NCBI RefSeq assembly: GCF_009677585.1
Contig: NZ_WKYV01000005.1
Location: 1-64,000, forward strand
DNA: 64,000 bases
Source: Lactonifactor sp. BIOML-A5
Lineage (GTDB): Bacteria; Bacillota; Clostridia; Lachnospirales; Lachnospiraceae
Reading direction: 5' to 3'
A model generated the notes under the pieces. That model was given only the letters and a program-made list of their open reading frames with translations. It did not search any database and was not told where the DNA came from. Numbering within the stretch: position 1 is the stretch's first letter; every line of letters begins with the position of its first letter. A program made the position numbers and the translations under genes. Below, piece after piece: positions 34,233 to 43,231 of this stretch.

Positions 34233-35945
34233 ATGAAGATGGAAAGAATAGTAGGAGAGCGTTTTAAGGAGCGTCCTGCGGACTGTGTCATTGACAGCCA
34301 TGCCCTAATGATCCGGGGCGGTTATATGAAATATGTGGCCAACGGTATCTACTCTCAGTATGCCCCTTTGAAGAGGATCTGCAGGAAGATCGAGCAGATT
34401 ATCAGGGAGGAGATGGATGCCATAGACGGACAGGAGGTGCAGTTTCCCGTAGCGCTTCCCGCCAGTTTGTGGGAAGAGACAGGCAGATATGAGAGCGTTG
34501 GAAACGAACTGCTCCGCTTTAAAGACAGGAACGGCAGCAAAATGGTTCTGGGCATGACACACGAGGAGGCTGCGGTTCATCTGGTAAAAGAATACGGGCA
34601 GACCTATGCCAAGTATCCGTTCATGATTTACCAGATTCAGACTAAATTCAGGGATGAGGCCCGTCCGAGAGCCGGACTTATCCGTGTCCGGGAATTTACT
34701 ATGAAGGATGCCTATTCCTTCCATACGTCTCAGGAGGATCTGGAAGAATACTATGAGAGATGCTATAAGGCCTACGAGCGGATCTTCGCAAGGGCCGGCA
34801 TTCCTGAGACCATAGCAGTGGCTTCCGATTCCGGTATGATGGGAGGCAGTCTGTCCCATGAATTCATGCTTCTGACTCCCGTGGGGGAAGACTCCATTGC
34901 CATCTGTCCGGAGTGCGGGTACAGGGCGAACGTGGAGATGGCAGAGAGCATCATTGAGAATGAAAAGGATGCAGTCCAGGAAGAACTGAAGCTGGTCCAC
35001 ACACCTGATATTCACACGATAGAAGATGTGTGCAGATTCCTGGGAACACCGGAGGATAAGTCCTGCAAAGCCGTTGTGTACCAGAAGAATGCCACGGATG
35101 AGTTTGTGGTGATCTTTATCCGGGGCGATCTGGATGTAAATGAGACTAAGGTAACCAATTTCCTGAAAGAAGAGATACATCCCGGGGAGATTACAGAGGG
35201 ATGCGGCCTTCTGGCCGGATATATCGGACCTTATAATCTGCCGGATCATATAACTGTGCTCTATGACAGTTCCCTGAAGGGCGCCACCAATCTTTCCTGC
35301 GGAGGGAACAAGGAAGAATACCACTATACAGGGCTGTGTATGGAAAGAGATCTGCCGGAAGCGGAATATCATGACTTTGCCAAGATTAAAGAGGGGGGGA
35401 TCTGCCCCCAGTGCAAAAAGCCTGCAGTTAAGGTGTCCAGAGGCATTGAAGTGGGAAATATCTTCCAGCTGGGAACCAAGTACTCCAAGAGTATGGAGAT
35501 GAAATATCTGGATAAAGACGGGACAGAAAAGTATCCAATCATGGGATGTTACGGGATTGGCGTGGGAAGACTGGCGGCCTCTGTCTGTGAGGCACACCAT
35601 GATGAATACGGCCCCATCTGGCCTATGTCCATTGCTCCATGGCAGGTACATCTGTGCTGTGTCAGACCGGACAATGAGGAAGTAAAGGGATATGCGGATA
35701 AATTATATGAGGAACTGCAGAGCCAGGGCATAGAAGTTCTGTATGACGACAGAAAAGTAAGCGCCGGTGTTATGTTCTCAGATGCGGATCTTATGGGGAT
35801 ACCTGTAAGGGTGATTGCCAGCCCCAGGAATATGAAGGAGGGCTGCTGTGAGATTGTAAGCAGAGACAAGAGCATCCAGAAGAAGGCCGGGCTGGATCAG
35901 GTGTGCAGTGAAGTAAAACTGCTTGTGGAAGAGATGATGAGATAA
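34233..35945 (+). CDS. proS: Prolyl-tRNA synthetase, bacterial type with editing insertion
   Basis: Class II synthetase of about 570 residues. Visible: motif 1 region, motif 2 TKFRDEARPRAGLIRVREFTMKDAYSFH type sequence in pieces, the INS editing domain inserted between motifs 2 and 3 (~residues 220-400, ending near ARIEVGN-type sequence), motif 3 GCYGIGVGRLAA, and the anticodon domain (APWQVHLCCV to the end). The frame opens at 34173, but AAGGAGG sits 8 bases before the ATG at 34233, giving MKMERIVGERFKERP. Controlled by the Pro T-box leader upstream. Confidence 0.97.
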   Translation: MKMERIVGERFKERPADCVIDSHALMIRGGYMKYVANGIYSQYAPLKRICRKIEQIIREEMDAIDGQEVQFPVALPASLWEETGRYESVGNELLRFKDRNGSKMVLGMTHEEAAVHLVKEYGQTYAKYPFMIYQIQTKFRDEARPRAGLIRVREFTMKDAYSFHTSQEDLEEYYERCYKAYERIFARAGIPETIAVASDSGMMGGSLSHEFMLLTPVGEDSIAICPECGYRANVEMAESIIENEKDAVQEELKLVHTPDIHTIEDVCRFLGTPEDKSCKAVVYQKNATDEFVVIFIRGDLDVNETKVTNFLKEEIHPGEITEGCGLLAGYIGPYNLPDHITVLYDSSLKGATNLSCGGNKEEYHYTGLCMERDLPEAEYHDFAKIKEGGICPQCKKPAVKVSRGIEVGNIFQLGTKYSKSMEMKYLDKDGTEKYPIMGCYGIGVGRLAASVCEAHHDEYGPIWPMSIAPWQVHLCCVRPDNEEVKGYADKLYEELQSQGIEVLYDDRKVSAGVMFSDADLMGIPVRVIASPRNMKEGCCEIVSRDKSIQKKAGLDQVCSEVKLLVEEMMR

Positions 35946-35962
35946 ATTCTGCAGAAAGAAAG

Positions 35963-35990
35963 GGGGGGCCGGGAATGCCGGCCCCCCTTC
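35963..35990. terminator. Bidirectional terminator proS / lacI-type gene
   Basis: GGGGGGCCGG and CCGGCCCCCC form a perfect 10-bp stem. It is followed by TTCTTTTCT on the plus strand and TTTCTTTCT on the minus strand, between convergent genes. Confidence 0.85.
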
Positions 35991-36010
35991 TTTTCTGTTG
36001 ACAGACGATT

Positions 36011-37039
36011 TTACATACCCGGACAGGGGCCTGTTGTCTTGCGGATTACCAGGGTTGGCTCCAGGATAATCCGTTTCGGTTCTACCTGAGATTTTGTCAT
36101 CAGTGAGACCATCAGCTGTGCAGCCTCTTCGCTCATAAGTTCTACGTGCTGGCTCACGGTGGTCAGCTGAATCTGGGAGAGATTGGCGTATTCGATATTG
36201 TCAAAGCTTATTATGGACAGCTCCTCCGGTATCTTAATTCCATGGCTGCCGCAGTAATCCATGAAGCCAATGGCCAGAAGGTCATTGGCCAGCAAAAGAG
36301 CAGTGGGGCGGCTGTCTGCATCTTTAGCAAAATACTCCTCGGCTGCCTGGTAGCCGGTTTCCAGTCTCCAGTCCTTGTTATAGCTGCAGTACTCTTCCCT
36401 GTATTCCAGGTGATAATTGGACAGGGCCTGCCGAAATCCCCGGTACCGGTCATAGGAAGCTGTGGAACTCTGATGATGGCCCGAGATGAAGCCGATCTCC
36501 TTATGGCCGAGATTAATCAGGTGACGTGTAGCGATGTATCCGGCCTGGAAGTTATCTGTAACCACCAGGGAGCCATCGTAGTTCGAGGTAATGCGGTTTA
36601 CCATCAAAAGAGGTATATCCATATTGGTGAGATACTTGTCGGCCGCTTCCGAGTTCACGGTCACAAGGATAATACCCCCGTAGCTGTATTGCTGGGCGAT
36701 CCTCATGTACTGGGCCTCTTTATCGGGATCATATTCGCTGTTGAAGGTTGTTACAATATATCCCTGCTCTGTGAGATGACGCTGGATGTAAAAGGCCAGA
36801 TCAGAGTAAAAGGGATTTCTGATGTCTCCCAGGATTAAAGCTACCATATTACTGGTGCCCCGGCTGAGACTTTGGGCGATGGTGTTGGGGTGATAGCCGA
36901 TCTCATCAACAAAATCCAATATTTTTTCCCGCACGGCCTTGCTGACACCCGGGGAATTATTCATTGCCCTGGAAACTGTGGAGGGGGATACCCCAAGCAT
37001 TTTTGCCACCTCCGCTATGGTATAAGAATGTTCTTTCAT
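36011..37039 (-). CDS. LacI/GalR family transcriptional regulator
   Basis: About 342 residues. N-terminal LacI helix-turn-helix (TIAEVAKMLGVSPSTVSRAMNN) with the hinge helix VSKAVREKILDFVDEIGYHPNTIAQSL, then a periplasmic-binding-like effector domain (LILGDIRNPFYSDLAFYIQ, VNRI, FISGHH, ALLLANDLLAIGFMDYC, ISFDNIEYANL). The ATG at 37039 has GAGGAG in front; the upstream in-frame Met is rejected. Neighbouring genes have a terminator before it, so its targets are not obvious; the adjacent transporter operon and the CoA operon are candidates. Confidence 0.92.
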   Translation of the reverse strand: MKEHSYTIAEVAKMLGVSPSTVSRAMNNSPGVSKAVREKILDFVDEIGYHPNTIAQSLSRGTSNMVALILGDIRNPFYSDLAFYIQRHLTEQGYIVTTFNSEYDPDKEAQYMRIAQQYSYGGIILVTVNSEAADKYLTNMDIPLLMVNRITSNYDGSLVVTDNFQAGYIATRHLINLGHKEIGFISGHHQSSTASYDRYRGFRQALSNYHLEYREEYCSYNKDWRLETGYQAAEEYFAKDADSRPTALLLANDLLAIGFMDYCGSHGIKIPEELSIISFDNIEYANLSQIQLTTVSQHVELMSEEAAQLMVSLMTKSQVEPKRIILEPTLVIRKTTGPCPGM

Positions 37040-37143
37040 AGTGCACTCCTCATTCTCAATGTTCTGACGCCAATACAAGCTTTATTACATATTATACAGA
37101 ATCCGGGGGAAAAAGCAATGAAGGCCTCACCCGAAAATAAGAA

Positions 37144-37175
37144 AACCGCCGCATTCTATGGAAAATGCGGCGGTT
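37144..37175 (-). terminator. Terminator of the SSS transporter operon
   Basis: AACCGCCGCATT and AATGCGGCGGTT form a perfect 12-bp stem just past the stop of the 195-residue gene on the minus strand, followed by TTTTC. It separates that operon from the LacI gene. Confidence 0.8.
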
Positions 37176-37180
37176 TTTAC

Positions 37181-37768
37181 TTAATGACAGGTGAGAGAAA
37201 AAAGAATTTCTCTGTAAGTTTCCCGTTTTGACTCAAAATCTTCAGGAGTAGAAGCCAGGCTGGCAATGACAAGACGTTTGGTTACGTCGCAGTAGGTTGT
37301 AAGCTGCAGCGACAGTATAGATTCCTCCTTGCCCAGGGTGCGGTATACCGAATGGTTTGCACGGATGGAAGACTCCATGAGATATGCCTTGTGAGGCAGG
37401 TCTTCCACAGGGGTCATGGACAGTATCTTAAAACTGTCCTTTTTGTTTTTCTTCTGCTTCTTCTCATATTGGAGCTTTATCTCGTCCATATATTCATCAA
37501 TAGTGGTTTCCTTTTTCAGCTTGGCCCAGCGCAGGGCCAGAGAGGCCTGATCCGGACAGCTTTTCTCCGCGGAGCGGTCTATCTTGGCAAATCCGTCGTG
37601 GAACGCAAAGGTCTTGCTGGGATTAATGTATACCTGCCAGGTATCCGGATGGAGGATGCCTACCTGATATACCTGAAACGGAATTAAATGATAGGTATTG
37701 GGGATGACCTCATGAAGGTATTCTTCCCGCGGGGCGGGGGCGAGGCTCGTCTTGTTAAAACCAAACAT
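37181..37768 (-). CDS. Hypothetical protein, co-transcribed with SSS transporter
   Basis: About 195 residues, no signal peptide and no membrane segment. Visible: N-terminal EEYLHEVIPNTYHLIPFQVYQVG, a Lys-rich middle stretch (KKQKKNKKD, residues ~104-112) and an alpha/beta C-terminal part ending TYREILFSLTCH, a layout that recalls small PsbP/DUF1795-like folds, but this is a guess. AAGGA lies 8 bases before the ATG. It starts 32 bases after the SSS transporter stop and ends at a terminator, so it is the third gene of that operon. Function not recognised. Confidence 0.7.
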   Translation of the reverse strand: MFGFNKTSLAPAPREEYLHEVIPNTYHLIPFQVYQVGILHPDTWQVYINPSKTFAFHDGFAKIDRSAEKSCPDQASLALRWAKLKKETTIDEYMDEIKLQYEKKQKKNKKDSFKILSMTPVEDLPHKAYLMESSIRANHSVYRTLGKEESILSLQLTTYCDVTKRLVIASLASTPEDFESKRETYREILFSLTCH

Positions 37769-37800
37769 GTGCAGCGTCCTTTCTTGTTATGTATTATCTT

Positions 37801-39369
37801 TTATCTGGCATCAGCGGCTTTCGCATTAACAGAGGCAATCGTAGCGTCTGTCAGTGAGGTAAGCTCTGCGCCGGAGTAGATAATGGAGTCAATTCTCTTA
37901 TGGTATTTTGCAACAATTTCTTCGGGTACTGTTGTGAACATACTGACAGCTACCAGAAGGATGGTGTTTACCACCAAAGCCCAGATGAGTGCGGAAAAGC
38001 CTAATGGGGGAGCGATAAAGAAGGTAAATATAATAGCAACAATCAGACCTGAGACAGTGCCTGCGATTGCTCCCTCTTTGGTGGCTTTCTTCCAGAACAG
38101 CCCGAATACGGTGGCCGGAAGAATCTGGGCAAAAAATGGTGACGAAAGTTTATAGGCATAATCCGTGATCGACGCAGGTTTAATGGCAACAATTACAAGA
38201 GTAACTACCATGAGAACCAGAAGTACAATTCTGCCGAACTTTACCACCTGTTTTGGATCTGAGGTACGGCCCTTCAGCTCATACACATGATGCAGATAAA
38301 TATCCCTGGATGCCATAGCGCTGGCAGACAATAATAAGGAGTCTGCAGTGGATACGCCGAATGCGAACAGGCAGAGCAGTGAGATAAAAGCAATAAAGGG
38401 CGGTGCGTACTGAGTGGATAAAACAGCAACGATGTTGTCAGGCTGTGCAAATCCTTTTCCCAGAATGGCAGGTGCCAGGATGGCCCCGATGATAACAATG
38501 GGGGAGTACACAAGTACATAAGAAATCGGCATCATCCAGGACATCTGACGGAAGTTCTCTTTGCTGGAGGCCACGAAGGTACGCATAAAAATATGAGGCC
38601 AGACAACGGTGGCAATGGCGCCGGTTAAGGCGTTGCCCAGCATTCCCTTCCAGTTGAAGGTACCGTTGGGACCGGGGCAGGACAGAATATCATAGGTACC
38701 ATTCTGCTGCATGATGGCAACCGCCTCCGCGAATCCCCCGTTGGGGAAGTAGGTCATAGTGAGATATACAATTAAAGTAATCAGAGTGCCGAATCCCAGC
38801 ACCATATGAAACGTATCCATCCAGGCAACAGATCCCATACCGCCGCCGATAATATGTAAGGATACTACAATTGTGCCAACGGCCACCGCCACAACGTAGG
38901 GTACCATTCCCTCTGTGGTGACAACGACTGCATCCCCGATGGCGATCAGCTGCATGGCAACATAGGGAACGATAAAAAGAACAAGAACGATGGAGATAAA
39001 TAAGCCAAACCCATCGGAATAGTATCTGGAACGAAGGTAGTCTACTGGTGTGGTAAATCCATATTCCTTCCCTAAAAGCCAGAGACGGTAGCCCAGAATT
39101 ACAAATAAGAGTCCGGCTACCATACCGCCGGTATTTGAATAAAAGCCGATTCCGTCTTTATAAATGCCTGAGGGTGCACCGTAGAAGGCAAGGGCACTGA
39201 AAACGGAAATGGATGTGGTGCACAGAAGCACAAAGGGATTCAGGCCCCTGTCGGCTGTAAAAAACTTTTCAGATGATTCACTTGTGGATTTAAAGGAGCG
39301 AAAGCCATGCCAGACGATAAACACGGCATAGACTAGAATTCCTAAACTGATAAAGATTGCTGGTTTCAT
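37801..39369 (-). CDS. Sodium:solute symporter (SSS family, YhjB-like)
   Basis: Integral membrane symporter of about 522 residues with about 13 hydrophobic segments. Visible: the KFFTADRGLNPFVLL segment after helix 1, CTTSISVFSALAFYGAPSGIY, YLRSRYYSDGFG, and FGVSTADSLLLSASAMASRD. Paired with a small DUF3311-like protein, an arrangement known from B. subtilis yhjBC. Divergent from an acyl-CoA-type operon across a shared 400-base region, so a short-chain organic acid used by that operon is a reasonable substrate guess. GGAGG precedes the ATG. Confidence 0.88.
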   Translation of the reverse strand: MKPAIFISLGILVYAVFIVWHGFRSFKSTSESSEKFFTADRGLNPFVLLCTTSISVFSALAFYGAPSGIYKDGIGFYSNTGGMVAGLLFVILGYRLWLLGKEYGFTTPVDYLRSRYYSDGFGLFISIVLVLFIVPYVAMQLIAIGDAVVVTTEGMVPYVVAVAVGTIVVSLHIIGGGMGSVAWMDTFHMVLGFGTLITLIVYLTMTYFPNGGFAEAVAIMQQNGTYDILSCPGPNGTFNWKGMLGNALTGAIATVVWPHIFMRTFVASSKENFRQMSWMMPISYVLVYSPIVIIGAILAPAILGKGFAQPDNIVAVLSTQYAPPFIAFISLLCLFAFGVSTADSLLLSASAMASRDIYLHHVYELKGRTSDPKQVVKFGRIVLLVLMVVTLVIVAIKPASITDYAYKLSSPFFAQILPATVFGLFWKKATKEGAIAGTVSGLIVAIIFTFFIAPPLGFSALIWALVVNTILLVAVSMFTTVPEEIVAKYHKRIDSIIYSGAELTSLTDATIASVNAKAADAR

Positions 39370-39413
39370 AATATTCCTCCCGAATCTCTTATGAAAGAGT
39401 TAGTATCAATAGA

Positions 39414-39623
39414 TTATTTTAAATCTTTCTGTGTCTTGAAAAAGGCATTAAAGTATATTCCCCAGACGATTGCCGCAGGTACTGGCAGAAACAGAAGAAT
39501 TCCCAGCTGCAGCGGCAGCCATCCGAACAAAATCGGGTTGGGGAGAACTGTCACAACAATGTAATCGAAAAAGAAATAAATGATATTAAAGATTACAAAT
39601 GCAATTTTCACTCCTTTTTTCAT
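39414..39623 (-). CDS. Small membrane protein, DUF3311-like symporter partner
   Basis: 69 residues with two hydrophobic helices (VIFNIIYFFFDYIVVTVL and LQLGILLFLPVPAAIVWGIYF) and a short charged tail. The PNPILFGWLP loop between the helices is typical of DUF3311 proteins that precede certain SSS transporters. AAGGAG stands about 10 bases before the ATG. It is the first gene of the transporter operon and lies 44 bases before the symporter. Confidence 0.75.
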   Translation of the reverse strand: MKKGVKIAFVIFNIIYFFFDYIVVTVLPNPILFGWLPLQLGILLFLPVPAAIVWGIYFNAFFKTQKDLK

Positions 39624-40024
39624 AAACGTTCCACTCCTTTCTTCATAAATTTTCCTGGATATATTTTAATACAGGGAATCGATAACGAGAAAATCGAAAA
39701 TAAATACGCAATCGATTTCTCTTTTTCGGTAACCAAATAATAGCACATGAACCATGAAAATACAATGGGGTTTGTGGCAAAAATAAACAAATTGGTATAT
39801 GAATATAAAAAATGAGTAAATAAATTGTAAAAAATGGACAAAAATAGAGGAAATAACAGGTGGGGTCCTAAAAAATTGCATTATAATAGAAGAATATAAA
39901 AAATGCACAAACGGAAGGGGTTTAATATGTGAATGTTATACATTGACGATAAAAAAATCATTTGCTATGATACATAAAAGAGAAATCGGTTGCGTAAGTG
40001 CAACCTTTGCGGAGGATAAGCAGT
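39624..40024. promoter_or_regulatory. AT-rich divergent regulatory region transporter / CoA operon
   Basis: About 400 very AT-rich bases with no believable gene. It carries the promoter of the CoA operon and an 18-base inverted repeat (separate entries), and must hold the transporter operon promoter. Confidence 0.6.
39943..40005 (+). promoter_or_regulatory. CoA operon promoter and leader inverted repeat
   Basis: TTGACG (39943-39948) and TATGAT (39966-39971) are spaced by 17 bases. Just downstream, GGTTGC-N6-GCAACC (39988-40005) is a perfect inverted repeat in the 5' leader, placed where a repressor would block elongation or initiation. Confidence 0.7.
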
Positions 40025-41644
40025 ATGAAGGACGGCTATGAACTATGGAAGGGTAGATGCCCCGGAGGGATGGAAAGAAAAACCTTGGGGGAAAAGACAA
40101 TTGAAACGTTTCCGGGCCTTATGGATAATCTGTACCAGGCCCTGAGACACACAGCAGAAAGATTTCCCCAAAGGCCGGCAGTTACCGATAATTACGGAAA
40201 AACCAGCAGTTATGCGCAGCTATTGGAACAGACGGAAATACTGGCAGAGTTTTTGGGGAAGGAAAAGCAGATAGGCGAGGGCACGCATGTGGGGCTTATA
40301 CTGTATAACAGCGTGGAATTCTGCACGGCATTTCTGGCCCTGCAAAAGCTGAGGGCTGTTGCCGTTCCTCTGCCGGGAAAGTTCAGGAAATCCGAAGTGC
40401 TGCCTCTGGCCTGCAGAGCGGAAGCAGAATATATAATCTGCGACGAGGCATACGCAGACTGGTTCCCTGAAATCTATCCCAGAGAAAAGATGGTGGTAGT
40501 GACTGACGCCGAAAAGGGGTGGGGATACAGCGATGAATACAGGGCAGCCGGTTTTAATGTAAAAACCAGCGGCCGGGATCCATACCCGGGCGGCGGGTGG
40601 GAGAAGCCTGCAATTATTATGTTTACTTCGGGGACCACTTCCAAGTCCAAAGGAGTGCTGTTAAAAAACTATAATATCATGCACGCGGTTGAGGTGTACA
40701 GAAGAACCCTGGGAATTACGGAGAGGGATGTGTCGGTGATTGCAACCCCAATCTATCATATCACCGGATTGGTAGCCCTTCTGGGACTGTTTGTCTATAC
40801 CGGAGGACATCTCTATCTCCACAAGTTTTTTGACGGAGCGCGCATTGTGGAGGAGGCCAGAAGGTATGGCTTCACGTTTATTCACGCCTCCCCTACAGCC
40901 TTTAATCTGATCATACAGTCAGGGGAAGGGACGCCCTCCATAGAAAGTCTTCGTTCTTTTGCCTGCGGGAGCAGCAATATGCCGAAGGATAAACTGCGCA
41001 GACTGCACCGATGGCTGCCAAAGTCCAGCTTTCATACGGTGTATGGCCTCACGGAGACCACATCTCCCGGAACGGTTTTTCCCGAAGATGCTGCTTCCAG
41101 TCCGTATATCGGCTCCTCGGGACTGCCTGTACCCGGTACGCGGTTTAAGATTACAGATGAGAATGGCAAAGAGCTGGAGGATGGCCAGGTAGGGGAAATC
41201 TGCATATCCGGTACGCTGGTGCCGGACGGCTACTATAAGCAGACCTCTGATACGCTCCGGGACGGATGGCTCAGGACCGGCGACCTGGGATACTTTAACC
41301 GGGACGGCTATTTGTTCGTGGTTGACCGGATCAAAAACATGATAAACCGGGGCGGAGAAAAGATCTGGTGCTTTGATGTGGAGAATGAGCTGGAAATGAT
41401 GGATGGAATACAGGATGCCGCTGTGACAGGGATTCCGGATGACCTCTACGGGGAGGTGGCTGCCGCTGTGGTCTGCCTGGAACCGGGGAGCGGCCTGAAA
41501 CAGGAATCCATTCAGCAGTATCTGGGGGAGAGAATCGCCAGATATAAAGTTCCGGTAAAAATAAAAATTGTTGATAAGGTTCCCCAGACACCCAATGGGA
41601 AAACCGATAAGATTGCCATCAGGAAAATGTTAATGGAGGAGTAA
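40025..41644 (+). CDS. AMP-forming acyl-CoA ligase
   Basis: ANL-superfamily ligase of about 539 residues. Visible: the P-loop IIMFTSGTTSKSKGVLL, the YGLTETTSPGTVFP adenylate motif, LRTGDLGYFNRDGYLFVVDR hinge, and PQTPNGKTDK with the C-terminal catalytic Lys. It activates a carboxylic acid to acyl-AMP and then acyl-CoA; the substrate is unknown. The ATG at 40025 has GGAGG in front; an in-frame TTG-type extension is rejected. First of five genes. Confidence 0.92.
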   Translation: MKDGYELWKGRCPGGMERKTLGEKTIETFPGLMDNLYQALRHTAERFPQRPAVTDNYGKTSSYAQLLEQTEILAEFLGKEKQIGEGTHVGLILYNSVEFCTAFLALQKLRAVAVPLPGKFRKSEVLPLACRAEAEYIICDEAYADWFPEIYPREKMVVVTDAEKGWGYSDEYRAAGFNVKTSGRDPYPGGGWEKPAIIMFTSGTTSKSKGVLLKNYNIMHAVEVYRRTLGITERDVSVIATPIYHITGLVALLGLFVYTGGHLYLHKFFDGARIVEEARRYGFTFIHASPTAFNLIIQSGEGTPSIESLRSFACGSSNMPKDKLRRLHRWLPKSSFHTVYGLTETTSPGTVFPEDAASSPYIGSSGLPVPGTRFKITDENGKELEDGQVGEICISGTLVPDGYYKQTSDTLRDGWLRTGDLGYFNRDGYLFVVDRIKNMINRGGEKIWCFDVENELEMMDGIQDAAVTGIPDDLYGEVAAAVVCLEPGSGLKQESIQQYLGERIARYKVPVKIKIVDKVPQTPNGKTDKIAIRKMLMEE

Positions 41645-41647
41645 AGA

Positions 41648-43213
41648 ATGTTGAAAGCTAAGTTTATTACCGCAGAAGAAGCGGCCGGATATCTGAAAGA
41701 CGGTATGACCCTGTGTCCGGTGGGGATGACGCTGGTGAGCGCGTGCGAATCTATTTTAAAAGGGATTGAGGCTTCCTTTCTGGAAACCGGACACCCCTCT
41801 AATCTGACGCTGCTTCACTCCTGCGGGCAGAGCGACCGGAAGGATGGGATACAGCATCTTGCCCATGAGGGTCTTGTGAAGAGAATTATTGGTTCCCACT
41901 GGGGTCTGCAGCCCCGGTGGATGGAGATGATTGCCAACAGCCAGGTGGAGGCATACTGCCTGCCCCAGGGACAGATTGCCCAGCTATACAGAAGTATGGC
42001 CTGCGGTCTGCCGGGAAAAATGTCAAAAGTAGGGCTCGGTACCTTTGTAGATCCCAGATATGAGGGGGGCAAGATGAATGACCGGACCAAAAAGCTGGAT
42101 GACATCGTGGAAATTATGGATGTACACGGAGAGGAATATATGTTTTACCGGGAGATACCTATCGATGCATGCCTCATAAGAGGCACGGAATGCGATGAGA
42201 TGGGGAATCTGACGACTACGGAGGAGGCCATGAAGCTGGAAGTCCTTCCCGCAGTCCTTGCGGCTAAGAGGTACGGAGGAAAAGTAATCGCCCAGGTAAA
42301 GCGGGTGGTGCAGACAGGGACGCTGAACCCTAAGGACGTTACGGTGCCGGGCGTTTTTATTGACGGGATCGTGGTGTGTGAAAATCCAGAGCAGGATCAC
42401 CGGCAGACTTCATCCTGGGTGTTTGACCCTTCCTACAGCGGACAGGCCAGGGTTCCTCAGAATGCCATAGAGCCTCTCCCATTAAATGTAAGAAAGTTTA
42501 TCGGCAGGAGGGCTGTACAGGAGGTATATGCCGGATGCGTGGTAAATCTGGGTACGGGGATACCCAACGACGTAATAGGGAATATCAGCAATGAAGAAGG
42601 GATCAATAACGATATTATGATTACCGTAGAATCCGGTATCTACGGCGGAGTACAGGCCGGAGGAATAGACTTCGGCATCGGCCGGAATCTGTATGCCATG
42701 ATAGGCCACCATGAGCAGATGGACTACTACAACGGAGCCGGCGTTGACATTACCTTTATGGGATTTGGGGAGCTGGATGGAGAAGGGAATATTAACGCCA
42801 CAAAAATGGGGCCCAGGTGTACTGGATGCGGCGGTTTTATAGATATCACCCAGAATGCCAAGAAAGTGGTGTTCTGCGGTACCTTTACAGCAGGCGGGTG
42901 CGAATTTTCCTTTGAAAATCAAAGACTGACCATAGTAAAGGAAGGAAGGATCCGGAAAATGGTAGGCCGGGCAGCCCAATATTCCTTTAACGGGAAACTG
43001 GCCAGAGAAAAGAGTCAGGAAGTGTATGTGGTAACTGAGCGTGCGGTATTCAAGCTTGTGCCGGAAGGGGTAATGCTGACGGAGATAGCTCCCGGCATTG
43101 ACTTAAAAACCCAGGTACTGGATTTGATGGATTTTGCCCCTATAATAAGCAGCGAGCTGGCTCCCATGGACGTGCGGCTGTTTAACCAGGGACCTATGAA
43201 TATGAAACTGTAA
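41648..43213 (+). CDS. Acyl-CoA:carboxylate CoA-transferase, fused alpha-beta
   Basis: Family I CoA-transferase of about 521 residues with both subunits in one chain (YdiF type). Visible: an N-terminal alpha half with GMTLCPVGMTLVSA and IDACLIRGTECDEMGN, and a beta half with GCVVNLGTGIPNDVIGN and ITVESGIYGG, in which the Glu forms the glutamyl-CoA intermediate. The gene starts 3 bases after the ligase stop. Having both a ligase and a CoA-transferase gives two ways to activate the acid. Substrate unknown. Confidence 0.93.
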   Translation: MLKAKFITAEEAAGYLKDGMTLCPVGMTLVSACESILKGIEASFLETGHPSNLTLLHSCGQSDRKDGIQHLAHEGLVKRIIGSHWGLQPRWMEMIANSQVEAYCLPQGQIAQLYRSMACGLPGKMSKVGLGTFVDPRYEGGKMNDRTKKLDDIVEIMDVHGEEYMFYREIPIDACLIRGTECDEMGNLTTTEEAMKLEVLPAVLAAKRYGGKVIAQVKRVVQTGTLNPKDVTVPGVFIDGIVVCENPEQDHRQTSSWVFDPSYSGQARVPQNAIEPLPLNVRKFIGRRAVQEVYAGCVVNLGTGIPNDVIGNISNEEGINNDIMITVESGIYGGVQAGGIDFGIGRNLYAMIGHHEQMDYYNGAGVDITFMGFGELDGEGNINATKMGPRCTGCGGFIDITQNAKKVVFCGTFTAGGCEFSFENQRLTIVKEGRIRKMVGRAAQYSFNGKLAREKSQEVYVVTERAVFKLVPEGVMLTEIAPGIDLKTQVLDLMDFAPIISSELAPMDVRLFNQGPMNMKL

Positions 43214-43231
43214 AAAGAGAGGAGAAACAAG

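Noticed and set aside
39620..39908. Overlapping minus-strand ORFs rich in Phe, Tyr and Ser upstream of the DUF3311 gene
   Set aside because: They lie in very AT-rich regulatory DNA and lack a ribosome binding site. One overlaps the DUF3311 start; the other frame is no better.
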